Assembly: GCF_030063415.1 (NCBI RefSeq)
Contig: NZ_JASITA010000034.1
Location: 1-64,000 of the forward strand
Length of the DNA: 64,000 bases
Direction of reading: 5' to 3'
Origin: Streptomyces sp. H27-C3
GTDB lineage: Bacteria > Actinomycetota > Actinomycetes > Streptomycetales > Streptomycetaceae
This document shows, piece by piece, positions 9,557 to 20,430 of the stretch. A program made the translations under genes and the position numbers. The notes under the pieces were generated by a model that saw only the letters and a program-made list of their open reading frames with translations, searched no databases and was not told the origin of the DNA. Every line of letters begins with the position of its first letter. The first letter of the stretch is position 1.

Positions 9557-9892
9557 TCCCCACCCCATTCGCAGTGCGGCTCACGGCCGCATTCGACGCG
9601 CCCTTGTGGGCGTTTAATGCTGATTCGCGACGGCTATTTAAGCGCGATTTGCCGTATTTACCGCTACCGCACACAGCCTGAAATGCCAGTTCCCCACTCG
9701 CAAGGAACCTCCACTCAATTACTAAACCAGACGGAATTCGAGCAGTATATGCGAACTGACCGGGCTCTCGAGTCATCGCCTCGGAGCACGCGAATGCGCC
9801 CATTACGGCGGAGAAGGAGCTGGAGGCCACCGCAGAGGCCTTGGAGCAGTTGTGTGACCAACGCGAGCGCCATGTCCAGGTGAAGTTTCCCC
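9557..9892. other. intergenic region upstream of the DUF1906 gene, with a short coding remnant
   Basis: The first part is less GC-rich (around 9600-9740) and probably holds the promoter of the DUF1906 gene. Around 9770-9880 the plus strand reads ASEHANAPITAEKELEATAE then ALEQLCDQRERHVQVKF, a helical stretch that may be a gene relic cut off by the neighbouring IS3 fragment. No intact gene is seen. Confidence 0.3.
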
Positions 9893-9913
9893 GTGATCAT
9901 GGACACAGTTCTG

Positions 9914-10393
9914 TTATGCCGCGAGGGCCTGTTCTTGCTGGTAGCGCAGGCGCGTCTCGTGGGGTGTGAGGCAGCCCCAGGTGATGTGCTTGCGGAGTCT
10001 GCGGCGGTTGTAGAAGGTCTCGATGAACGTGAAGATCTCGGCGCGGGCGGTGGCCCGGTCGGGCCAGAAGCGGGTGCCGATCTCCTCTTTGAGGACGGCC
10101 CAGAAGCTTTCCGCCACGGCGTTGTCGAAGCAGATTCCGGTCCGCCCCATACTTTGCCGGCCGCTCAACTGCCCTATTTTGTCGCGGAGTTGAGCGGAGG
10201 TGTATTCGGATCCGCGGTCGGAGTGGATCACGCAGCCGGGTTCCAGGCGGCCCAGGTTCGCGGCCATGTCCAGGGCGTCGACGACGAGGTCGGCGCGATG
10301 CTGATCGGCCATCGAGTAGCCGACGATCTCGCGCGTCGCGAGGTCCAGCCAGCCGACGAGGTAGAGCCAGCCCTCGGCGGTGGGGATGTAGAC
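9914..10393 (-). pseudogene. IS3-family transposase OrfB, C-terminal part
   Basis: This is the rve integrase core of an IS3-type OrfB. It reads YIPTAEGWLYLVGWLDLATR, then VIHSDRGSEY (second catalytic Asp), CFDNAVAESFWAVLKEE (catalytic Glu), and NRRRLRKHITWGCLTPHE. The N-terminal half with the first Asp is missing; the frame meets a TGA just upstream of the homologous part at about 10394, where the IS110-type fragment begins. The element is dead. Confidence 0.85.
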
Positions 10394-10412
10394 ACCTCAG
10401 GCGCTCAACGTG

Positions 10413-11395
10413 TCAAGCAGCTGCGGCGAGAGCGGTCGGAAAGGCCGTGTGTTCGTCGAACAGCGTGTGGTGCTGGAGGCAGTAGTAAAGCTGGCCGAGC
10501 ATGCGGTTGAAGAGGTTGCGCTGTGCGGCTGCGTGCCAGTCGTTGTGGCCGTCGCGGCGGCGCCGATAGTGGGCCTTGGCGCCGGGTGAGGCGGTGATGG
10601 AGGCGAAGGCCCAGAGGTAGCCGGCGTGGTTAAGCCGGTCGTTCTTCACCCACCGGCGGGTGATGCTCGACTTCTTGCCGGAGGCCCTGGTGATGGGCGA
10701 GGCACCGGCGTATGCCTTCAGGCCTCGGGCGTCCGCGAAGCGGGTCTTGTCGTCTCCGATCTCGGCGAGCACCCGGGCTCCGAGCTGGATGCCGAGGCCG
10801 GGGAAGCTGAGGATGATCTCAGCGTCCGGGGGCTGAGGGAAATCCTCTTCGACCGCCTTGGCGAGGTCGTCAGTCGCGGTGCAGGCGGCCTCCAACTGGA
10901 CCAGGAGCGCATGCGTCTGCTTGCCCAGCGCGTCCTCGACCAGCGGCGGCTGATGAGCGTAGTCGCCGCGGAAGATGTCACGGAGCCGGTCGCCCTCGGC
11001 AGTGATGCCCCGCTTGCGGCCGGCCCGCTTGAGCGCGGCCTCCAACTGCGTGCGGGTCAGCCGCGCGGCCCGGGTCGGAGTCGGGGCGACCTTGAGGAGT
11101 TCTCGGGCCTCCGGCCGGCACAGCCCGTTGCGCCAGGGCTCGAAGGCCGCCAGGGCGGCCGGGTAGTACTCCCTCAGCAGGGAGCAAAGCTGGTTGGAGA
11201 GCTGTTGCCGGTTCCAGAGTGAGTCCTGCTGAGCGCGGGCGAGGACGGCGATGGCGCGGCCGAGATCGCTGTCCTCGGGCAGCACGGTGGGCGTGCATGT
11301 CGGTACGCAGGATGTTCGCCAGGACGAGGGCGTCGCCGGGGTCGGACTTCTTGCGCGAGACGGATGTGCGGTCGCGGTAGCGGGCGGCGGGTGTA
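10413..11395 (-). pseudogene. IS110-family transposase, truncated and frameshifted
   Basis: The main frame (10413-11285, 290 residues) is the C-terminal IS116/IS110/IS902 domain. It contains ILSFPGLGIQLGARVLAEIG, GLKAYAGASPITRASGKK and a closing HNDWHAAAQRNLFNRMLGQL. The preceding sequence RKKSDPGDALVLANILRTD is the end of the RuvC-like N-terminal domain, but it lies in another frame, so a single-base frameshift falls near 11283. Most of the N-terminal domain is missing where the element meets the IS4-type gene near 11395. Confidence 0.8.
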
Positions 11396-12637
11396 GCGGT
11401 CCGCCTCGCGTAGCCGCCGGAGACCGTTGTCGAGCTTGCGTACGGCTTTCGTGGCCATCCGTTTCATGAACTGCCGCAGACGGCGGGTCGACCGGCCCGC
11501 TTGGAGGACGACGCTGCGTCGTGTGTGCTTGAGGACCTTGACGAACGAGATCCGGTCGGGGTCCAGCCCCTCGCCGTCGGCCAGTCGCATGATGATCCGG
11601 TTCAGACAGTGATGGACGGTCAGATGGGCCCAGATCTCCTGCCGTACCAATTCCGGCGACGCCGACCGCAGTACCTCGGCCTTTCCCCGTTGAAAGGTCT
11701 TCAGCTGCCGGTAGGCGGACTCGACCTCCCAGCGCTCGTGATACAGGGCTGCCAGCTCCTCGGCGGGCCAGACCTCGGGATCGAGCAGGTCGGTCAGCAG
11801 CCTGGTTGTCTCGCCGCCGTCGACCTGGTAGTCGATCACCCTCACTGTCACCCCGCCCGGATGAGAGCGCCGCTGCCCGGCGAGATTCATCCGGGTCAGA
11901 TAGGTCCCGTCAGGCAAGACCTCCGTGGGCTTCGCGGCGACGAAGGTGCGGGCTCTGATCAGCAAGTGGGCTCCGGCCTGCGTGTATGCCTTCCACAGCG
12001 CGACACCGGGGAAGGCCCGGTCCACGATCACCAGCATGTCGGCGGCGCTGCTGGCCATCTCTGTCGCCAGCGCGGGCTCGCCACCAACACTCCTGAAGCT
12101 GCCTATCCGCGCGTCGATCGTCGCGTGTGTACCGGTCTCGGTCAGGGTCACCACTCTGGCCTGCGGGAACCCGATGGGACGACCGGCGCTGTCCACCTGT
12201 CCGCCAAAGGCGGCACGTGTCGTCTCGTTCTCCGGCACGTCCAGCAAGAACCCGTCGACCGCGGCGACTCTGATCCCGCGCCAGAACGCCGCCTCGAGTG
12301 TGGTCGGAGCGATCGCCCCCGCCACACGGCAAAACACTCCTTCCAGCGGTGCGGCCCCAAGCTGCTGCCGGGCCCTGGTGAACGACGACTTGTTCGGGAC
12401 CGACTGGTCCATCTCGTCCAGGGCCCCGACCATGTTCTCCGCGACATCGTCGTAGGAGTCCTGCTGGAACAGCGCCAGAGCCAGCACGAAGTAGACCATG
12501 AACCGGCTCGACAGGGGACGGGGCTTGGCATCCCGCCGACCACACGCGGTCAGCACCTCGTCCACCAGCTCAGGAACGATCCACTCGGTGAGCAACCCGA
12601 GCCGTACCTCATCGGATAACCCGATCCATGGATGCAT
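11396..12637 (-). pseudogene. IS4-family transposase, C-terminus cut by IS110 fragment
   Basis: From the ATG at 12637 the protein has the IS4 N-terminal domain (LGLLTEWIVPELVDEVLTAC, PLSSRFMVYFVLALALFQQD). The DDE core follows, with VAAVDGFLLDVPENE, MLVIVDRAFPGVALW and the YREK-type YHERWEVESAYRQLK. After LDNGLRRLREADRY the frame runs into IS110 sequence read in the wrong frame, so the natural C-terminus is lost. All three catalytic regions are present, but the deletion makes activity doubtful. Confidence 0.8.
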
Positions 12638-12711
12638 GTCCGGGCCAACGAACCAGCACCCCGGCGGTCACCGTGCCTGAGAGAGGAACTACTTGCCCCT
12701 CTCAAGCAACG

Positions 12712-13402
12712 GCATTGCGACAACGGCACCAAGTGGCGTTCCCTGCCGGTGGACTTCCCGGCCTGGGACCGCGTCTATGCCTTCTTCCGCCGCTGGCGGC
12801 GCCAGGGCCTGACCGATGAGTTCCACGACCGTCTGCGCGGCCGCCTCCGTGAGGCGGAGGGCCGGTCGGACGAGCCGACAGCCGCCATCATCGATTCGCA
12901 GTCGGTGCGGGCTGCGTCCTCGGTCCCGGCCGCCACGCGAGGCTATGACGGCGGAAAGAAGGTGCCGGGCCGTAAGCGGCACGTGATCACGGACTGTCTC
13001 GGCCTGCTCCTGGTGGTCGCGGTGACCGCCGCGAACGTCGGCGACCGCGAGGCGGCCGTGGGGCTCCTGGAACGGGTCAGGGCCGCGCACCGCAAGCTCC
13101 GCCTCATCTGGGCGGACGGCGGCTACACCGGCATGCTCGCCGGCTTCGCCCGCGACGCACTCCGCCTCACGCTCGACATCGTCAAGCGCAGTGACGAGCC
13201 GCGCTTCGTGGTGCTGCCGAGACGGTGGGTGGTGGAGAGGACGCTGAGCTGGCTAATGCGCTCGCGCCGCCTGGTCCGCGATTACGAGACGCTGCCCGCC
13301 ACCAGCGAATCCATGATTCTTTGGTCGATGACCATGCTCATGAGCCGCCGCCTCGCCCGCCGCACCCGCACGACGACATCGACCGTGTCCCTGGCAGCAT
13401 GA
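12712..13402 (+). pseudogene. IS5-family transposase lacking its N-terminus
   Basis: The homologous part starts at NGTKWRSLPVDFPAWDRVYA and continues through AAIIDSQSVRAASSVPAATR, GGKKVPGRKRHVITD, LIWADGGYTGML and RRWVVERTLSWLMRSRRL. This is an IS5/IS427-group DDE transposase. The first 40 or so residues are replaced by unrelated sequence from the upstream end of the IS4-type fragment. A full-length frame from 12632 is only formally open. It is the fourth distinct IS family in 3.5 kb. Confidence 0.75.
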
Positions 13403-13411
13403 ACCTCGCCG

Positions 13412-13894
13412 TCATGCCGTCATGATGCTGAACTCCCCGGATTGGTGCCGGGTGATCCACCACCGCTTGGCCAGGCGTTTCGCCCGCGAGCGGACCCCTT
13501 CGATCTTCGCGGGCACCAGCTCCACCCCCAGCGCCACCGCGAGGTTTTTGGCCCGCACTCTGCCCCGGCCCGCCGCCGCTTCCGCTTCCAGGACCGACAT
13601 GATCCGCTGGTACTCCGGTGCCAGGACCGCACGGGGCAGTTGCCCGCTTTGGCGGGGAACCTGCGCTCCCGCCACCGCGGCAGCCACCGCCACGTCCCCC
13701 ACCCCGTCCACGGCCTCGGCGACCGGCTCGGCCAGCACCTCGACCACCGCATCACGGGCGATGACCAGCCGCTCCAGCACCCGCTCGGCTTCTTCCAGCG
13801 CGGCCGCGATCCGGGCCGCTTCCTCCCGCGCTCGCTCGACCGCCTCCCTCGCGGCCGACTCCTTCGCCTCCAGCAGACCCAGAACCGACGGCAC
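13412..13894 (-). CDS. coiled-coil protein with C-terminal winged-helix-like region
   Basis: A 160-residue protein from the GTG at 13894, chosen because GGAGG precedes it by six bases; an ATG 21 bases upstream lacks a site. Residues 5-45 form an Ala/Glu/Arg-rich coiled coil (EAKESAAREAVERAREEAAR). The C-terminal half, from about 85, alternates helices (RVRAKNLAVALGV, KIEGVRSRAKRLAKRWW) and resembles the helix-turn-helix end of proteins often found next to streptomycete insertion sequences. I do not know a function; DNA binding is inference. Confidence 0.6.
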   Translation of the reverse strand: MPSVLGLLEAKESAAREAVERAREEAARIAAALEEAERVLERLVIARDAVVEVLAEPVAEAVDGVGDVAVAAAVAGAQVPRQSGQLPRAVLAPEYQRIMSVLEAEAAAGRGRVRAKNLAVALGVELVPAKIEGVRSRAKRLAKRWWITRHQSGEFSIMTA

Positions 13895-14335
13895 CCGCCA
13901 CCTCCACCCGATCAAGGAGCAGCACGACGCCCCAACACTCCCTCACCAAACGGGAGTTCACTCCTCACCGGCGAAAACTCAACGATCACGGCCGGAATAA
14001 CAACGGCTTCTCACACAAAACGCCAGCTCAGCCAGTCACTCGAAACGAGCCGGACCCGAGGGATTTCGCTCCTCCTCGGCATCACCCTCTGCTGAGGTGT
14101 CGATGCTCACTGCCGCTGGACGTTCCGCAGAAGCCAGCTTCGCTGAGAACGCGAGGAGAGGCGTTCGCAGCCATCCTGGCAAACCGGCAGCTCAGGGCAA
14201 GACCAACGGACAACTGCAGTGGCGACGGACACGAGAGGCCGCCCCATCAGCGGGAAACGATCTTCGGCTGACTGGGAAGCGATCTTCAACCGTTTCTGTC
14301 CCGCCTGGTCAGAGACACTCGTGAACACCCCACAG
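13895..14335. other. gene-poor stretch between the IS cluster and acn
   Basis: Nothing convincing is seen in 440 bp. A plus-strand open frame at 14097-14324 (75 codons) has no clear ribosome site, no recognisable domain and unremarkable composition, so I do not call it. Confidence 0.4.
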
Positions 14336-14371
14336 AAGAACCCCGCACCTGGTACCAGGTGCGGGGTTCTT
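14336..14371. terminator. perfect 36-bp palindrome, bidirectional terminator
   Basis: Arms 14336-14353 and 14354-14371 are perfectly complementary. The outer part reads AAGAACCCCGCACCTGGT and its mirror ends in GTTCTT, so a short T run follows the stem on either strand. It would terminate transcription in both directions between the IS region and the acn operon. Confidence 0.8.
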
Positions 14372-14456
14372 CGTCGTCGTAGGATGCGCAGCTCCGCTCC
14401 GGGAACAGATCGCCTGCGATCATGGTCACAGGCGCGTATTCCGCCCCGTCGAGCGC

Positions 14457-14504
14457 GAGCGCCCCGCCCCCGCCCCGCGCGAGAGATGCAGGGGCGGGGC
14501 GCTC
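14457..14504 (-). terminator. terminator of acn
   Basis: Fourteen-base complementary arms at 14457-14470 and 14491-14504 with a 20-base loop lie 12 bp beyond the acn stop codon. They form a GC-rich stem typical of streptomycete terminators. Confidence 0.7.
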
Positions 14505-14516
14505 GTTCACGTCAGG

Positions 14517-17267
<2,751 letters not shown>

Positions 17268-17320
17268 CTACCGCATCCTGCCGCCGTGACCCCTGGCCCA
17301 TCCGCTAAGGTGCGACTTAC

Positions 17321-17334
17321 TAAGGTCACCCTTA
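17321..17334. promoter_or_regulatory. inverted repeat TAAGG-N4-CCTTA upstream of acn
   Basis: TAAGGTCACCCTTA lies about 95 bp upstream of the acn start, and a CTAAGGT copy precedes it at 17305. The dyad is a partial match to iron boxes of the DmdR/IdeR/DtxR type (TTAGGTTAGGCTAACCTAA). Iron control of an iron-sulphur aconitase is plausible, as in corynebacteria, but the match is weak. Confidence 0.35.
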
Positions 17335-17366
17335 CCGGCCGGCGGCTGCGGTACGCCTTCGGCAGA

Positions 17367-17384
17367 TATCTCGATGTCGAGATA
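17367..17384. promoter_or_regulatory. perfect 18-bp palindrome TATCTC-N6-GAGATA
   Basis: TATCTCGATGTCGAGATA is a perfect inverted repeat between the divergent acn gene and the BBE pseudogene. A near-identical site, with the same half-sites and the same six-base spacing, lies immediately before the HTH-MurA gene at 18490-18507. Both are probably operators of one regulator, and the HTH domain of that gene is the nearest candidate. Confidence 0.6.
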
Positions 17385-17498
17385 ACTCTAGTACATGACC
17401 GCGACTCGGTCATGCCCGGACCCGACTGCGACGAGCACACCACGCCCCCGGGGAAAACCTGACGGCGGGTGTCAGGCTTCCGCGGCACGATCCCCCTC

Positions 17499-18503
17499 AT
17501 GACCAACCACTTCACGACCACCCAGGTCAAGCCCCTGAGCGACCGCGTGCGGGGACCCGTCCTACCGCCGGGCGACGACGGATTCGACGAGGAACCGGCC
17601 GGGTTCCAGACGGCGTACCGGCACAGGCCTGCCGTGACCGTCGGGCGAGAGGCGCCGAGGACGTGCGCGAGGCCGTGCGGTTCGCGGCGGCGCACGGACT
17701 GCCGGCGCCGTGCAGGCCACCGGGCACGGGCTCTCGGTGGCGACGGACGGCGGGATGCTGATCAGTACCCACCGGATGGACACGGTCACCCGAGGAGGTC
17801 ACGCCCTCCGTCGGCCTGATCCCCCACCCGGACCTTCCGCAGCTGCCCGAGCCGCTTCGCGGCCGGTACGTCGCGCATGCGCGGATCGCGTTCAACGGAA
17901 CGCCGGAGGAGGGCGAGCGGCTGGTGGCGCCGCTGCGGGCGGTCGGGCCCCGGCTGATCGACGACCTGAGGCAACTCCCCTACAGCGAAGGCGCATCCAC
18001 CTATCAGGTCCCGCCCTTCCCGCACGCGTACAGCGGGACCAACGCCCCGGTGCGCGAACTCGATCCGGCCGCGCTGCGCGCCGTGCTCGAACTGACCTGT
18101 CCCGGCGCGCCGTTGACGCACGTGGTGGATCTGCGGCAGCTGGGCGGCGCGCTGTCGCACGAGCCGGCCGGGGCGAGCGCGGTCGGCAACCGCGCGGCGC
18201 GGTACATCCTGCGGGTCGTCTCGATGCTGGTGGGCCCGGACGCCGTCGCACAGGCCAGGGAGGTGCACGACCGGGTGACGGCGGCGCTCGCGCCCGCGGC
18301 CACCGGCAGCTCGCTGCCCTTCCTACGGCGACTGGGAGCGGGCGACCGAGGCGCGGACCCGCACGGGCTACGACGAGGCGGCCCACCGCCGGCTGACCGC
18401 GCTCAAAACGGCTCTCGACCCCGCCAACCTTTTCCGGTACAACCGGAACATTTTCCCCGTCACTCCGGTGGCGCACCACAAGGAGGCGTCATCTCATATC
18501 TGA
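17499..18503 (+). pseudogene. FAD-binding BBE-type oxidase, decayed
   Basis: The frames together spell a berberine-bridge-enzyme-like oxidase. It begins MTNHFTTTQVKPLSDRVRGP, with FQTAYRHRPAVTVG in the FAD-binding region, then in another frame QATGHGLSVATDGGMLISTH. Later come LRAVGPRLIDDLRQLPYSEG, AYSGTNAPVRELD, and, in a third frame, the family's C-terminal signature DPANLFRYNRNI. Several frameshifts and a deletion of the central FAD and substrate regions leave about 335 codons where the family normally has 450-500. The final codons overlap the inverted repeat upstream of the HTH-MurA gene. Confidence 0.8.
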
Positions 18504-18507
18504 GATA
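18490..18507. promoter_or_regulatory. inverted repeat CATCTC-N6-GAGATA before the HTH-MurA gene
   Basis: CATCTCATATCTGAGATA ends 10 bases before the ATG at 18518, inside what would be the ribosome-binding region. Its half-sites and spacing match the palindrome at 17367-17384. A protein bound here would block transcription or initiation, which fits autoregulation. Confidence 0.55.
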
Positions 18508-18517
18508 ACCTGCCGCT

Positions 18518-20047
18518 ATGGCAGACGACTACCTCGTACGCATCGGCAAGCTCATCCGTGACGCCCGTCAGCACCGGGGCTGGACACAGACCCAGCTTGC
18601 CGATGCGCTCGGCACCAGCCAGAGTGCCGTGAACCGCATCGAACGCGGAAACCAGAACATCAGCCTTGAGATGATCGCGCGTATCGGCGAGGCACTCGAC
18701 AGTGAAATCGTCTCACTCGGGTACTCAGGTCCCATGCATCTTCGTGTAGTGGGCGGACGCCGCCTCTCGGGCTCCATCGACGTCAAGACGAGCAAGAACG
18801 CCTGCGTGGCGCTGCTCTGCGCCTCGCTGCTCAACAAGGGGCGCACGGTCCTCCGCCGGGTGGCGCGCATCGAGGAGGTCTACCGCCTCCTGGAGGTGCT
18901 GAGTTCCATCGGCGTCCGGGCCCGCTGGATCAACGACGGGAAGGATCTGGAGATCATCCCGCCGGCCCATCTCGACATGGCGGCCATCGACGAGGAGGCG
19001 GCGCGCAGGACGCGGAGCATCATCATGTTCCTCGGTCCGCTGCTGCACCGGATGGAGCGTTTCACGCTGCCCTACGCGGGCGGCTGCGACCTCGGCACCC
19101 GGACCGTCGAGCCGCACATGATCGCGCTGCGCCGCTTCGGCCTGGAGATCACCGCGACCGAGGGCATCTACCACGCGGTGGTGGAGCGCTCCACGGGGCC
19201 GGACCGCCCGATCGTGCTGACCGAGCGCGGCGACACGGTGACCGAGAACGCGCTGCTCGCGGCCTCCCGCTACGAGGGCACGACCGTGATCCGCAACGCC
19301 TCGTCGAACTACATGGTCCAGGACTTGTGCTTCTTCCTGGCGGCGCTGGGCGTGCGGGTCGACGGGGTCGGGACGACCACCCTGACCGTGCACGGCGTGC
19401 CGAACATCGACGTGGACGTGGACTACTCGCCCTCCGAGGACCCGGTCGAGGCGATGAGCCTGCTCGCGGCGGCCGTGGTCACGGAGTCCGAGCTGACCAT
19501 CCGTCGGGTGCCGATCGAGTTTCTGGAGATCGAGCTCGCGGTGCTGGAGGAGATGGGTCTCGACCACGACCGCTCCACCGAGTACACCGCCGACAACGGC
19601 CGTACGCGGCTGGTGGACCTCACCGTCCGGCCCTCCAAGCTGGAGGCGCCGATCGACAAGATCCACCCGATGCCGTTCCCCGGGCTCAACATCGACAATG
19701 TGCCGTTCTTCGCCGCCATCGCGGCCGTCGCCCAGGGCAAGACCCTCATCCACGACTGGGTCTACGACAACCGCGCGATCTATCTGACGGACCTCAACCG
19801 CCTCGGTGCGCGCCTCCAGCTGCTCGATCCGCACCGCGTCCTGGTCGAGGGCCCGACGCGCTGGCGCGCCGCCGAGATGATGTGCCCGCCCGCGCTGCGG
19901 CCGGCCGTGGTCGTGCTGCTCGCGATGATGGCGGCGGAGGGCACGTCCGTACTGCGCAACGTGTATGTCATCAACCGCGGTTACGAGGACCTGGCCGAGC
20001 GCCTCAACTCAATCGGTGCGCAGATCGAGATCTTCCGGGACATTTAG
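18518..20047 (+). CDS. MurA-family enolpyruvyl transferase fused to an N-terminal XRE HTH domain
   Basis: This 509-residue protein joins two domains. Residues 5-70 are a Cro/C1-type helix-turn-helix (IRDARQHRGWTQTQLADALG, TSQSAVNRIERGNQNISLEM). From about 75 to 508 it is a UDP-GlcNAc 1-carboxyvinyltransferase fold, which makes the first cytoplasmic peptidoglycan precursor in the canonical enzyme. The substrate Lys-Asn is present (KTSKNACVALL), as is the catalytic loop with Cys near 190 (YAGGCDLGTRTVEPHM). FPGLNIDN and LRNVYVINRGYEDLAERL follow. No Shine-Dalgarno sequence precedes the ATG. The active-site Cys argues for activity; the HTH suggests gene control linked to the wall precursor pool, which is inference. 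Confidence 0.9.
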   Translation: MADDYLVRIGKLIRDARQHRGWTQTQLADALGTSQSAVNRIERGNQNISLEMIARIGEALDSEIVSLGYSGPMHLRVVGGRRLSGSIDVKTSKNACVALLCASLLNKGRTVLRRVARIEEVYRLLEVLSSIGVRARWINDGKDLEIIPPAHLDMAAIDEEAARRTRSIIMFLGPLLHRMERFTLPYAGGCDLGTRTVEPHMIALRRFGLEITATEGIYHAVVERSTGPDRPIVLTERGDTVTENALLAASRYEGTTVIRNASSNYMVQDLCFFLAALGVRVDGVGTTTLTVHGVPNIDVDVDYSPSEDPVEAMSLLAAAVVTESELTIRRVPIEFLEIELAVLEEMGLDHDRSTEYTADNGRTRLVDLTVRPSKLEAPIDKIHPMPFPGLNIDNVPFFAAIAAVAQGKTLIHDWVYDNRAIYLTDLNRLGARLQLLDPHRVLVEGPTRWRAAEMMCPPALRPAVVVLLAMMAAEGTSVLRNVYVINRGYEDLAERLNSIGAQIEIFRDI

Positions 20048-20059
20048 GGGGTGACTCGC

Positions 20060-20257
20060 CCCCCTCGATGGCGAGCTGCGCACGCTCGTTGAGCAGATCG
20101 GTGTGCCAGGCGACCCGCAGCGCGCCCAGCTCCTGGAACGCGCGCCCCATCAGCAGCAGCTTGGCCTCAGAGAGCCCCTCCGCATGCTCGACGCCAACGG
20201 CTCAAGACGCACACAACGGCCGGTCAGAGTCGGTCGGTCGAGCCACGCGCTGCTCAT
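20060..20257 (-). pseudogene. GNAT acetyltransferase with internal deletion
   Basis: The ATG at 20257 has an AAGG site and starts MSSAWLDRPTLTGRCVRLEP, a typical RimJ/RimL-type GNAT N-terminus. A different frame then gives EHAEGLSEAKLLLMGRAFQE followed by LGALRVAWHTDLLNERAQLA, joining the first helix directly to the C-terminal motif. The central acetyl-CoA-binding region of about 90 residues is deleted and the frame is shifted. The remnant runs into the 3' end of the convergent HTH-MurA gene. Confidence 0.6.
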
Positions 20258-20430
20258 CGGGTGCCTTCCGACGCGGGGATCACGAACGCCATCGCTTGAT
20301 CAACTGATCGAGCAAAGCCACGATAACGGGAGCGTGAACAGGCCCTTTCCTGGCCATAAACCTGACCAAAACCGGAGGTAACAGAAATCGAGTTTGCGTT
20401 CGAGGGAGGCACGCGTGGTGGGATGAGCCG

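Noticed and set aside
14097-14324. A 75-codon plus-strand open frame
   Set aside because: No clear ribosome site, no domain and low-information composition; it lies in an IS-flanked stretch.
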